From contig DASPQV010000025.1 of the NCBI GenBank assembly GCA_035624785.1, forward strand, positions 346,457-410,456: 64,000 bases of DNA, read 5' to 3'. A program made the translations under genes and the position numbers. Every line of letters begins with the position of its first letter. Within the stretch, counting starts at the first letter, position 1. Positions 41,524-49,975 of this stretch are shown here, piece by piece. This DNA is from JAJZNI01 sp035624785 (GTDB lineage: Bacteria > Chloroflexota > Dormibacteria > Aeolococcales > Aeolococcaceae). The notes beneath the pieces are model-generated. The model made no database searches. It was not told where the DNA came from and saw nothing but the letters and a program-made list of their open reading frames with translations.

Positions 41524-41685
41524 CCCAGCTCAGTCGGTCGCGATCTGCCGCGCCTCACCGACAACGCCCACGGCGCGGCAAGCCCCTCCAGCGCCCGGTG
41601 ACCCAGGGGTCCCGCGCGGTTGCGAAGATTCGGCGATGGCCTTTTGCGGCGCCGTCCCCCCCGCCCCCGACACGATCGGCTCCCG

Positions 41686-42435
41686 ATGACCGGACTCGAG
41701 GCTGGGACGGTCGCGGCCGCCGGGCTTTTCGCCGGCATGGCCAACACCATCGCGGGAGGCGGGTCTCTGCTCAGCTACCCCGCCCTGCTCGGCGCCGGAC
41801 TCAACCCGCTGGCCGCCAACGTCACCAACACCGTCGGCCTGATCCCCGGCTACCTCAGCGGCGCCCACGGGTACAGCGGCGAGCTCACCGGCCAGCGGCA
41901 GCGCGTGCTCCGGCTCATGGTGCCGATGGCCCTGGGCGGCCTGGCCGGGACCGCACTCCTCCTGAAGACGCCGACGGGCATCTTCAGCCGGGTGGTCCCC
42001 TGGCTGATCATCGCCGGCTGCCTGGCCCTCCTCCTCCAACCCGGCATCGCCCGGCTGATGGGCGAGCACTCGGGGGAGAGGTCACCGGTGCTGTTCGGGG
42101 GATTGGTCCTGGGTGGGGTGTACGGGGGCTATTTCGGCGCGGCCCTGGGGGTGATGCTGCTCGCCCTGCTAGCGCTTTTCATCGCCGAGAACCTTCAGCG
42201 TCTCAATGCTGCCAAGGTGGTTCTCAGCACCACCGTCAACCTGATCGCGGCGGTCGGGTTCGCGCTCTTCGGCCCGGTCCACTGGATGGACGCCGGGGTC
42301 CTGGCCGGCGGCGCCCTGATCGGCGGCGTCCTCGGCGCCCTGGCCGGCCGGAGAATCCCTCCGGCGGTCCTCCGCTACGGGGTGGCCCTGGTGGGGCTGG
42401 GCGTCGCCATCAAGCTGCTGGTGGCACCTTCCTGA
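41686..42435 (+). CDS. TauE/SafE family (DUF81) anion permease
   Basis: The 249-residue protein has about eight hydrophobic helices. The family-typical first segment is GLFAGMANTIAGGGSLLSYP, ALLGAGLNPLAANVTNTVGL follows, and in the second half there is LGGVYGGYFGAALGVMLLAL with NLQRLNAAKVVLSTTVNLIA. These match TauE/SafE sulfite/sulfonate/organosulfur exporters. The frame is open upstream, but the ATG at 41686 begins the conserved part. It follows the phosphate symporter on the same strand by 162 bases. Substrate unknown. Confidence 0.88.
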   Translation: MTGLEAGTVAAAGLFAGMANTIAGGGSLLSYPALLGAGLNPLAANVTNTVGLIPGYLSGAHGYSGELTGQRQRVLRLMVPMALGGLAGTALLLKTPTGIFSRVVPWLIIAGCLALLLQPGIARLMGEHSGERSPVLFGGLVLGGVYGGYFGAALGVMLLALLALFIAENLQRLNAAKVVLSTTVNLIAAVGFALFGPVHWMDAGVLAGGALIGGVLGALAGRRIPPAVLRYGVALVGLGVAIKLLVAPS

Positions 42436-42535
42436 CCACCGCGGACGGCGGGGCCAGGAATCCAACTCACCGTGCGCTCTGGGAGCACTGATCCCTGGGC
42501 TCGGGGGGACGGACACTATCGTGCGCGGGCCCCTG

Positions 42536-42557
42536 TTTAGGCCAAAATTGGCCCAAA
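42536..42557. promoter_or_regulatory. inverted repeat TTT(A/G)GGCCA-N4-TGGCCCAAA, copy 1
   Basis: TTTAGGCCA and TGGCCCAAA flank AAAT, with one G-T-type mismatch. The same arms with ATCA between them occur at 63288-63309, where the symmetry is perfect, and both copies are preceded by C-rich then GTTT sequence. This copy lies in the 205-base gap before the endonuclease IV gene. It is a candidate operator or a small dispersed repeat. Confidence 0.5.
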
Positions 42558-42640
42558 AGGGGGGCCTGGAATGCTAAGGCCCTCCCCGGGTCCGGCGCGG
42601 CGCGGCGGGGCCAGCGACCGCCGATGGCAGAATAGGCGGC

Positions 42641-43609
42641 GTGAGAGCCGGAGAGCCACCGCTGCGCGGCTCCAGCGGGCCACGCGGAGCTTCACCGCTG
42701 ATGGGCTCCAGCGTGCCATGCGAAGCTTCACCGCTGATCGGCGCCCACGTCCGCGCCCGGGGCGGCATCCACAACGCCGTGGACGCGGGCCTGGCGGTCG
42801 GCGCCGCGGTGATCCAGACCCACCCCACCCCAGCCCAGATGTGGCGGCCCCTCCACCTCGAGGAGCCAGCCCGCCAGCACTACCTGAGCAAGTACGCGGC
42901 CTCCGGGCTGCGGGGCCACCACCTTCACGCCGTGTACCTCATCAACCTGGCCACGCCCAAGGAGACGCTGCTGCGCTTCTCGATCAACTCATTGGTCCAC
43001 TACATGGAGCTGGCCGCCAGGCTCGACGCCGACTCGGTGGTGTTCCACCCCGGCTCCCATCTCGGGGCCGGGTTCGACGCCATGCTCCCCCAGATGGGCG
43101 CGGCGCTCCGACAGGTCATCGCGACCAGCCCTCCGGGCCGCGCCCGGCTGCTGGTGGAGAACAGCGCCGGCTCCGGCGACTGCATCGGCCGGAGCTTCGC
43201 GGAGGTGGGGCGGATCGTCGACGCGGCGGGATCGGAGCGGGTCGGCGTCTGCCTGGACGTCCAGCACGCGTTCGCCAGCGGCTACGACCTCCGCAGCGCG
43301 GAGACGGCGCGGGAGGCGCTGGATGAATTCGAACGAGAGATCGGATTCGAGCGACTCCACCTGATCCATGCCAATGACTCAGCGGTGGCGCTGGGAAGCA
43401 ACGTCGACCGGCACGCCAACGTCGGCGAGGGTGAGATGGGCGAGGCGGCGTTCCGGCTGCTCCTCGCCGATTCCCGGCTCCGCCGGGTGCCCTGGGTGCT
43501 GGAGGTGCCCGGCCACGAGAGGAGCGGCCCGGACCGCCAGCAGGTGAGCCTGCTGCGCCGGTGTGCCGGGCTGGAACCGCTGCCGGAGGCGCCTGCGATC
43601 CCGGCGTGA
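42641..43609 (+). CDS. nfo: endonuclease IV (AP endonuclease family 2)
   Basis: The 322-residue TIM-barrel protein has the metal ligands of Nfo in order: HHLHAVYLINLATP, VFHPGSHLG, LLVENSAGSG, VGVCLDVQHAFASGYD, LIHANDSA, DRHANVGEGEMG and VLEVPGHE. It cleaves DNA 5' of abasic sites in base-excision repair using three Zn ions. The usual start is close to IGAHVRARGG. Here about 30 extra residues contain a 36-base tandem duplication (GSSGPRGASP then GSSVPCEASP at 42668 and 42704), so an ATG at 42701 or a start nearer IGAHV is possible instead of the GTG at 42641. Confidence 0.9.
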   Translation: MRAGEPPLRGSSGPRGASPLMGSSVPCEASPLIGAHVRARGGIHNAVDAGLAVGAAVIQTHPTPAQMWRPLHLEEPARQHYLSKYAASGLRGHHLHAVYLINLATPKETLLRFSINSLVHYMELAARLDADSVVFHPGSHLGAGFDAMLPQMGAALRQVIATSPPGRARLLVENSAGSGDCIGRSFAEVGRIVDAAGSERVGVCLDVQHAFASGYDLRSAETAREALDEFEREIGFERLHLIHANDSAVALGSNVDRHANVGEGEMGEAAFRLLLADSRLRRVPWVLEVPGHERSGPDRQQVSLLRRCAGLEPLPEAPAIPA

Positions 43610-43613
43610 CGCC

Positions 43614-44240
43614 TTACGGGAACAGCTGGTTGACCAGGCTCTCGATCTGGCTCAGGGTGGTGGTCACCTCGGTGCAGTAGACGCCAGCGACGCTGGAGCC
43701 CTTGACCCCGAGGACCCCCTGGGCGGCCACAGATCCGATCGAGTAGTGGTACGACCACGCCTGGTCGCCGACTCCGGAGATCGGCGTGAAGCTGACCCCG
43801 ATGCCCTTGGATTCCGAGTTGATCTGCTGTTCCTGCGTGTCCACGTAGCTGGATGGCACGTTGGCGGCGAGTACGACCTCGACGGCGCCGGTTCCCGCGC
43901 CTATGTAGGTGCAGCCGATGCCGGAGGCGCCCGAGGCGATCGAGGCGGGCGTCTGGGTCGCGGTGAGGGTGAGGTTGGCGATCCCCAGGGCGCTGCTGAT
44001 GGTGCTGGCGGAGGGACAGGATAGGCTGCCGGTGGTCCCCGCGCTCAAGCTCGGAGTCGCCAACGCCGCCGGTGTGGAGGTCGGAGCGGCGGTGGCAGCC
44101 GAGGTGGCAGCGGCGGTGGACGTTGCCGGCCCGGTGGCCCCGACTGATCCGCTCGGTGAGCTCGTCGAGCCACAGGCGGCAGTAGCCAAGAGTGCGATCA
44201 GGGAGGCACCGATAGCGAGCAGAGGGGTGCGAGCGAGCAT
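43614..44240 (-). CDS. lipoprotein, DUF3558-like
   Basis: The 208-residue product has signal peptide MLARTPLLAIGASLIALLAT and a lipobox T-A-A-C (Cys 23). A Ser/Thr/Ala-rich linker leads to a domain starting LSCPSASTISSALGIANLTL. The pattern of two Cys flanking a GIGCTY turn, then VVLAANVPSSYVDTQEQQIN and GVGDQAWSYHYS, resembles DUF3558-type lipoproteins of actinobacteria. It is convergent with nfo, 4 bases apart. Function unknown; surface-anchored. Confidence 0.7.
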   Translation of the reverse strand: MLARTPLLAIGASLIALLATAACGSTSSPSGSVGATGPATSTAAATSAATAAPTSTPAALATPSLSAGTTGSLSCPSASTISSALGIANLTLTATQTPASIASGASGIGCTYIGAGTGAVEVVLAANVPSSYVDTQEQQINSESKGIGVSFTPISGVGDQAWSYHYSIGSVAAQGVLGVKGSSVAGVYCTEVTTTLSQIESLVNQLFP

Positions 44241-44413
44241 CGCGGTAGCTCCAGAGGCGGTCGGTCCGGCGTGGGCCCGGTGATCGCAGCCTAGGGGATG
44301 CCGGTCCTAGGGACAATGGGCGGATTGGAAGGACAGACGCCCTGCCCGCCCGCCGCGCCGTGCCCGCAGCCCAGTCCCGCCTCGCCGCTCGCGATGAGAC
44401 GACGCCGTCCGTC

Positions 44414-44995
44414 TCACCGGCGCGGTGGACCCTCCGGCTCCTCGAGCGGCGCCAGGGCACGGGACACCCACGAGTTGACATCGGGCACCAGGTTCGCCAG
44501 GCAGGCGAGCACCACAAGAGCGAGGGCCAGCCAGAAGCCCGAGGCCGGCGACGCGGCGACGCTTCCCGCCCGGAGCCCGAAGCGGGTCTCGAAGACAGCG
44601 CCGAAGCGCAGCTGGTCGACGACCAGGAGAGCGGCGCTGAGCAGCGACGCGGCCATGGTGGCGGTGCGCCGCGACGGCGGGTTCCAGACGTTGACCAGGA
44701 CTCCGACGACGATGAGCAGGAACGCGACCAGCACCAGGGGCTGCACGCCGACCGCCGCCCCGCCCCCGTCATGCAGCCTCTGGAGACATTCGGTGTTGAC
44801 GCTGGGGGCGGTGCTGAGGGCCAGCGAGATCCCGCTGTAGGTGGCTATCCCGCCGCTCACGCACGCATCGGGCAGTCTCTGGCCGGGCAGCAGCTGGAGA
44901 ACGCTGATCAGCGACTGGCTGAAGCCGATGGTGGTCATGCCCACGACCCCGCACGCGACCGCTCCGAGAAGCAGCACCCCGGACGCGATGCGCAT
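44414..44995 (-). CDS. four-helix membrane protein of unknown function
   Basis: From the ATG at 44995 the product is 193 residues. It has hydrophobic segments at about 5-24, 85-103, 110-128 and 153-172. An extracytoplasmic loop after the first helix has Cys residues at 45 and 70 that may pair (PDACVSGGI and SVNTECLQRL). An acidic C-terminal tail follows. Four helices with a Cys-paired loop looks like a small claudin-like or vitamin-K-epoxide-reductase-like bundle, but no redox CxxC motif is present and I recognise no family. The frame is open far upstream, antisense to the next gene. Confidence 0.55.
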   Translation of the reverse strand: MRIASGVLLLGAVACGVVGMTTIGFSQSLISVLQLLPGQRLPDACVSGGIATYSGISLALSTAPSVNTECLQRLHDGGGAAVGVQPLVLVAFLLIVVGVLVNVWNPPSRRTATMAASLLSAALLVVDQLRFGAVFETRFGLRAGSVAASPASGFWLALALVVLACLANLVPDVNSWVSRALAPLEEPEGPPRR

Positions 44996-45109
44996 GGGCA
45001 GGTGACGCGAGGGCTGGGCCGGACGCGCGGAGCTCACGGCACCGCCACCATACGCTGGAACCGGACCGCTTTCGCTCGCCCGGCTGGTGAGCCCATACTC
45101 GGAATCAGG

Positions 45110-45796
45110 ATGCCCAGATCGCGCGCCCGCTGGCTGCTCGCCGGCGCCGTCCTGGCGGCGGCCGTCTCCTGCGGCTACAGCGGCCCATCGGCGAGCGCCC
45201 TCCTCCAGCGGGCCAAGGCGACCTTCGATCAGACCTCCGCTTTCCACATCAAGCTCACCAGCTCGGACGTGGCCGGCAGCGGGACGATCCTGGACAGCGC
45301 CGAGGGCGACGCGCTGCGACCGGACAGCTTCACCGGAACCGTCGGGGTCCTGGAGGGCGGGTTCCTGGTCCAGGTGCACGTGGTCTCGACCGGCGGCACC
45401 TTCTACGCGCTGACGCCCTTCAGCACCAAGTACCAGGTCACCAACCCGGCGCAGTACGGATTCGGCGATCCCGGACGCCTGCTCGATCCCGAGAGCGGCA
45501 TCTCGACGCTGCTCACCGCGGCTCAGCACCCCAGCATCGGCGGGGAGACGCGGCTCAATGGCGAATCTCTGCAGCAGGTGAACGCCACGCTTCCCGGGCA
45601 GAAGGTGAAATCGCTGCTGGTCGATGCCGAGCCCAGCCAGCCGGTGTCGGTGACGTTCGACATCGACACCTCGAGCAACCAGGTCCGCGAGGTGGATCTC
45701 ACCGGGCCCATCTTCGAGGCTGGGCACCAGAGCACCTTCACCCTGCTCATCACCAACTACGGTGAGAGCGTGAGCGTCACGCCGCCCCCCACCTGA
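45110..45796 (+). CDS. LppX/LprG-like lipid-carrier lipoprotein
   Basis: The 228-residue product has signal peptide MPRSRARWLLAGAVLAAAVS with lipobox A-V-S-C at Cys 21. The mature domain begins SASALLQRAKATFDQTSAFH and continues IKLTSSDVAGSGTILDSAEG. This is the long helix and first strands of the LppX_LprAFG lipid-binding fold, followed by TGTVGVLEGGFLVQVHVVST and DPESGISTLLTAAQHPSIGG. LprG binds triacylated glycolipids in mycobacteria. The next gene, 4 bases away, is an MFS exporter, mirroring the lprG-P55 operon. Confidence 0.75.
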   Translation: MPRSRARWLLAGAVLAAAVSCGYSGPSASALLQRAKATFDQTSAFHIKLTSSDVAGSGTILDSAEGDALRPDSFTGTVGVLEGGFLVQVHVVSTGGTFYALTPFSTKYQVTNPAQYGFGDPGRLLDPESGISTLLTAAQHPSIGGETRLNGESLQQVNATLPGQKVKSLLVDAEPSQPVSVTFDIDTSSNQVREVDLTGPIFEAGHQSTFTLLITNYGESVSVTPPPT

Positions 45797-45800
45797 ACCG

Positions 45801-47705
45801 ATGGGGCTGGCCAGAACCGGCGAACCCAGCGCCTCGGAGGGCGCCGCCGGAACCCTGACCGCGCCGCCGGAGGGCGACGCTCCGGCGGCGCCACGGCGTG
45901 CCCGCTGGCGGCTGGGATTCGCGGCGGCGGCGGTGCTCCTGGCGGCTGCGGACACCTACGTCGTGGTCCTGGCCCTGCCGGCGATCATGACCGATCTCGG
46001 ACTGAGCCTCGACCACCTGGAGGCGGCGGCGCCGATCGTCAGCGGCTTCCTGCTCGGCTACGTCGCCCTCCTCCCCCTCCTGGGCCGTCTCTCGGACATC
46101 GCCGGCCGGGTGCCGGTGTTCGCCGGGTGCCTGCTGACCTTCGCCTTCGGCTCGCTGGTGACCGCTTCGGCCCAGGATCTCTCCACCGCGGTCGCCGGTC
46201 GCGCCCTCCAGGGGGCGGGCGGCGGCGGTCTGGTTCCGGTCACCCTGGCCATCGTCGCCGACCTCTGGCCGGTGGGCCGCCGGGGCCTTCCGCTGGGGGT
46301 GGTGGGGGCCGTCCAGGAGCTGGGCTCGGTGCTCGGGCCCCTCTACGGCGCCGCCATCCTGAGCCTGGCGACGCCGCCCCCCTGGCGTCTCATCTTCTGG
46401 CTCAACCTGCCCCTGGCCGCCCTGCTCGGAGGCGGCTTCCTGCTGGCCCGCTCACCGGTGAGACCGCAGCCACAGGGGGCGGCTGAAGGCGGCGCGGGGG
46501 CACAGAGGACAGCGCCCGCGCCTGCCGCCCGCCACGTGACTCACCGCTTCGACCTGGTCGGAGGGCTCCTCGTCGGACTGGCCCTCGCCGCCGGCGGCCT
46601 TGCCGTGGCCGCTCCCGGCCCCCTCGCCAGCAGCGAGGTGTGGGGGGTCCTCTGGTCGCCGCTCGCCGGCGGCTCGGCATGGAGCACCCCGCTGGCCATC
46701 GCCGCCCTGGCTGCCGGCACCGCCGCGGTGGCCTGGGGGCTCACCGGTTCGGCGGATTCGCCGCGGCTCTTCAGGCCGCGACGCCTGCCGGACCTGTGGC
46801 GGCGGGTCGACGCCATCGGAGGTCTCCTCCTCGCGGTGGTGCTCGCCTTCATCGTGGTCAGCTTCTCGACCGCCGACCCCAGCCACGCCCTGGTGGCCCC
46901 AGCCGCGGCCGGCCTGCTCCCCGGAGCCCTGATCCTGGCGATCGTCTTCGCCTGGTGGGAGCGGCGGGGGTCAACGGCCCTCCTCCCCCTGGGCGAGCTC
47001 AGCGATCCCGCAGCTGCCGGCGCCCTGATCACCAACCTGGCGATCGGCGCCGGGCTGATGGCGGCCCTGGTCGACGTGCCCATCTTCGCCCGGGCCACCG
47101 CCTATCCCGATTCCCAGCTGGGCGCGGCTCTGGTCCTGCTCCGCCTGCTCGCCGCCGTGCCGGTCGGCGCGGTGCTGGGCGGGCTGCTCTGCGAGCGGCT
47201 CGGCTACCGGCTGACGACCCTGGGCGGGATGGCGCTGGCGACCGCCATGTTTGTCCTGATGGGTCAGTGGACGGCCAGCGCGGTGGGGCCGGGCCTGCGC
47301 CCCAGCGATCCCATCCTGGTCGGCTGCGGGCTGGGCTTCGGGCTCGCCATCGCTCCCATCAACGCCGCCATCCTCGGCGCCGTCGGTCCGGCCCGCCACG
47401 GTCTGGCGGCCTCACTGGTGGTGGTCGCCCGGATGGTGGGCATGCTGGTGGGCATATCCCTGCTCACCGCGATCGGCCTCTACCGGTACAACCAGGAGGT
47501 CAGCCGGATCCCTCCCTGTCCGGGCGGAGCGCTCAGCTGCACCGCGTACAACACCGCTCTGCAATCAGCGCTCCTCGACGAGCTGCGCACCATCTTCCTG
47601 GCCGCCGCGGTGTGCACCGCGGTGGCCGGGCTCCTGGGCCTGGCGATGCTGCGGCGGCGGCGCGGTGGCGCCACCAGCGCCATGGAGGCAGCCCTCGGAG
47701 CCTGA
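45801..47705 (+). CDS. DHA2-type MFS transporter (P55/EmrB-like)
   Basis: The 634-residue protein has about 14 hydrophobic helices. It has TYVVVLALPAIMTDLGLSLD after helix 1, LGRLSDIAGRVPVFAGC (motif A), AGRALQGAGGGGLVPVTLAI (motif B) and GAVQELGSVLGPLYGAAILS (motif C, antiporter). This is the EmrB/QacA class. A long linker around residues 215-250 and an extra segment make it larger than mycobacterial P55. It sits directly after an LprG-like lipoprotein gene, so lipid or drug export with that lipoprotein as acceptor is inferred. Confidence 0.85.
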   Translation: MGLARTGEPSASEGAAGTLTAPPEGDAPAAPRRARWRLGFAAAAVLLAAADTYVVVLALPAIMTDLGLSLDHLEAAAPIVSGFLLGYVALLPLLGRLSDIAGRVPVFAGCLLTFAFGSLVTASAQDLSTAVAGRALQGAGGGGLVPVTLAIVADLWPVGRRGLPLGVVGAVQELGSVLGPLYGAAILSLATPPPWRLIFWLNLPLAALLGGGFLLARSPVRPQPQGAAEGGAGAQRTAPAPAARHVTHRFDLVGGLLVGLALAAGGLAVAAPGPLASSEVWGVLWSPLAGGSAWSTPLAIAALAAGTAAVAWGLTGSADSPRLFRPRRLPDLWRRVDAIGGLLLAVVLAFIVVSFSTADPSHALVAPAAAGLLPGALILAIVFAWWERRGSTALLPLGELSDPAAAGALITNLAIGAGLMAALVDVPIFARATAYPDSQLGAALVLLRLLAAVPVGAVLGGLLCERLGYRLTTLGGMALATAMFVLMGQWTASAVGPGLRPSDPILVGCGLGFGLAIAPINAAILGAVGPARHGLAASLVVVARMVGMLVGISLLTAIGLYRYNQEVSRIPPCPGGALSCTAYNTALQSALLDELRTIFLAAAVCTAVAGLLGLAMLRRRRGGATSAMEAALGA

Positions 47706-47888
47706 CCGGTGCGACCGGCGGGCCGTCGAGCCCCGCGAGCGTGCCATCGATATGGGCCTTCCGCCCAGCACCGGAGGCCGTGCTGGACTAGGATCGGCGG
47801 CGGCGCCGGGGCGGCGCTCTGCACGGCGGCCACGCGGGTCGGAGGCCGCGCTTTGCGCCCGCGTCCCGTTCACCTGAGGAGATCAGAG

Positions 47889-48482
47889 ATGACCGACCTG
47901 TCCGACACGCTGGCCGCCTTCGACGCCGTCATGCGGGCGGATCAGCGACTGGCGGAGGGGGTGCGCCCCGAACAGTGGGAGGACCCCACCCCCTGCCCCG
48001 ACTGGAACGTCCGGCAGCTGGTCGCGCACCTCGCCGGCGGCAATCGCATGTTCGCGGCGATCATCGCTGGCGAGCGCGCCGAGAGCCCGGAAGCCCTCCA
48101 GCGGCTGCGCGCGCGGGTGGGGCTCGGCCCCCAAGACGATCCCGTCAGCTACTTCCGCGAATCCGTCAGGGAGCTGGCGGCCATCTTCGAGCAGCCCGGC
48201 TTCCTCGACGGCACCTACCCCACACCGATCGGTCCGCGGGGCGGCGAGTTCGTGGTGGGGATGCGGATCACCGAGGGCCTGGTGCACGGCTGGGACCTCG
48301 CCCGGGCCACGGGGCAGCCGGCCGGCCTCCCCGATGACGTCGCCGCGGCCACGCTGGAAACGGTCCGGAAGACGGTCGGAGCTGGGCCGCGGCGCAGCCA
48401 CGCGTTCGGAGAGGAGCAGCCGGCGCCTCCCGACGCCCCAGCCGTCGACAGGCTGGCCGCCTTCCTGGGTCGCCGGCTCTAA
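47889..48482 (+). CDS. DinB/MDMPI-type (TIGR03086-like) protein
   Basis: The 197-residue protein starts MTDLSDTLAAFDAVMRADQR and has WEDPTPCPDWNVRQLVAHLA, the classical PT.C.dW.v..lv.Hl signature of mycothiol-dependent maleylpyruvate isomerase-like proteins. A metal-ligand His lies in VRQLVAHLAGGN and another near RITEGLVHGWDLARATGQPA. These four-helix proteins use thiol cofactors or Zn/Ni. GAGGAGA precedes the ATG. Substrate unknown. A TAGGAT about 100 bases upstream could be a -10 element. Confidence 0.82.
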   Translation: MTDLSDTLAAFDAVMRADQRLAEGVRPEQWEDPTPCPDWNVRQLVAHLAGGNRMFAAIIAGERAESPEALQRLRARVGLGPQDDPVSYFRESVRELAAIFEQPGFLDGTYPTPIGPRGGEFVVGMRITEGLVHGWDLARATGQPAGLPDDVAAATLETVRKTVGAGPRRSHAFGEEQPAPPDAPAVDRLAAFLGRRL

Positions 48483-48535
48483 CCGCGGACATCTGACGTC
48501 GGGAAGCGCTCACCGCCTCTTTACACTGCTGCCCG

Positions 48536-49924
48536 GTGCCCGTTCAGATCCACCCCGTCCCCCCTCGGCTGGACCTGGCCCGCGTCCTCGAGGTCCTCCA
48601 GCTCTCGGCGGCCGAGCTGGGCGTCGACGCCTACCTGGTCGGTGGCTTCGTCAGGGACCGGCTGCTGGGCAAGGAGGGCAAGGACATAGACGTCGTGGTG
48701 GTCGGGTCCGACGGCGTCCCGCTGCTGCAGGCCGTGGCGAGACGGTTGGGCTGGGCGCGACCCGCTGTCTTCGAGCACTTCGGCACGGCGCAGGTCCGAG
48801 GCGGCGGCTTCGTCATCGAGGTGGTGCGGGCCAGGGCAGAGCGCTACGACCCGGAATCGCGCAAGCCGGACGTCCGCCCGGGAACCCTGGACGACGACAT
48901 CCGCCGACGCGACTTCACCGTCAACACCCTGGTGCAGACGCTGGACGGGCGGATCCTCGACATCACCGGCCGCGGGCTCGACGATCTGCGCCACGGTGTC
49001 CTGCGGACGCCGCTCGACCCGGCCGAGACCTTCTCGGAGGACCCGCTGCGGATGTTCCGGGCCGCCCGCTTCACCGCCCAGCTCGGCTTCCATCTAGCCG
49101 CCGGCCTGCTCGCATCGATGCGGGAGATGGCCCACCGCGCCGCCATCCTCTCCGCCGAGAGGATCCGCGACGAGCTGAGCCTGCTCCTCGTCTCGCCGCA
49201 TCCGCGGCGGGGCATGGAGGTGCTGCGCGAGTCGGGACTGCTCGAGGTCGTCATCCCCGAGCTGCTGCCGATGATCGGGGTCGAGCAGGGCGGCTGGCAC
49301 ATCTACGACGTCTGGGAACACACCCTCCGAGCCGTGGAGAAGTCGCCCGCGGACCTGGTCACCCGGCTCGGCTGCCTCTTCCACGACGCCGGAAAGCCGG
49401 CGACCCACGCCCTGTCCGGAGACGGACGCCACACCTTCTACGACCACCCGAGGGTGGGCGCGGAGCTGGCCGCCGCAGTCATGGAGAGGCTCCGCTACAG
49501 CAACCAGGAGATCGCCCAGGTGGTCAGCCTCGTGCTCCACCACATGTGGCCGATCCAGTACCGGCCCGAGGAGGTGGGCGACGGCGCGGTGCGCCGATTC
49601 GTACGCACGATCGGTGAGCTTCGCGACCGGTCGCTGGCGGTGGCGCGCGCCGACACCAAGGCTTCGGCGTTCCCCGACCTGGATGCCATCGACGAGCTCG
49701 AACGGCGGATGGCCCGCCTCGATGCCGAGGGCGAGATCTCCAGGCTCAGGCCTCCCCTGGACGGCCACGAGCTGATGCGGATGGCGGAGAGAGGACCCGG
49801 TCCGTGGGTGGGACGGGCGCAGAGGGCCCTGCTCGACGCCATCCTGGACGGCGAGATCCCGGGCGGCGATCCCGACGCGGCCCGCCGCTGGCTGGAGGAC
49901 CATCCCGACCTGCTCGGCGGTTGA
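48536..49924 (+). CDS. cca: CCA tRNA nucleotidyltransferase with HD domain
   Basis: The 462-residue protein has the class II nucleotidyltransferase head DAYLVGGFVRDRLLGKEGKD with catalytic Asp 50 and Asp 52 in KDIDVVVVG. It continues with RRRDFTVNTLVQTLDGRILD, a neck with RTPLDPAETFSEDPLRMFRA, and an HD domain (RLGCLFHDAGKPATH, DHPRVGAELAAAVMERL). It adds or repairs the tRNA 3' CCA end. The HD domain indicates 2',3'-phosphatase/phosphodiesterase activity in some homologues. Start GTG at 48536. Poly(A) polymerase is an alternative, but the lineage favours CCA addition. Confidence 0.88.
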   Translation: MPVQIHPVPPRLDLARVLEVLQLSAAELGVDAYLVGGFVRDRLLGKEGKDIDVVVVGSDGVPLLQAVARRLGWARPAVFEHFGTAQVRGGGFVIEVVRARAERYDPESRKPDVRPGTLDDDIRRRDFTVNTLVQTLDGRILDITGRGLDDLRHGVLRTPLDPAETFSEDPLRMFRAARFTAQLGFHLAAGLLASMREMAHRAAILSAERIRDELSLLLVSPHPRRGMEVLRESGLLEVVIPELLPMIGVEQGGWHIYDVWEHTLRAVEKSPADLVTRLGCLFHDAGKPATHALSGDGRHTFYDHPRVGAELAAAVMERLRYSNQEIAQVVSLVLHHMWPIQYRPEEVGDGAVRRFVRTIGELRDRSLAVARADTKASAFPDLDAIDELERRMARLDAEGEISRLRPPLDGHELMRMAERGPGPWVGRAQRALLDAILDGEIPGGDPDAARRWLEDHPDLLGG

Positions 49925-49975
49925 GCTCGAACTGGACAGATCCGAGGCGGTCCGAGGGACGCCCGGACCCGGAGC

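Noticed and set aside
47709..47888. 60-residue N-terminal extension of the MDMPI-like protein
   Set aside because: A good ribosome site (GAGGAGA) precedes the ATG at 47889 and the extension is Arg/Pro-rich noise.
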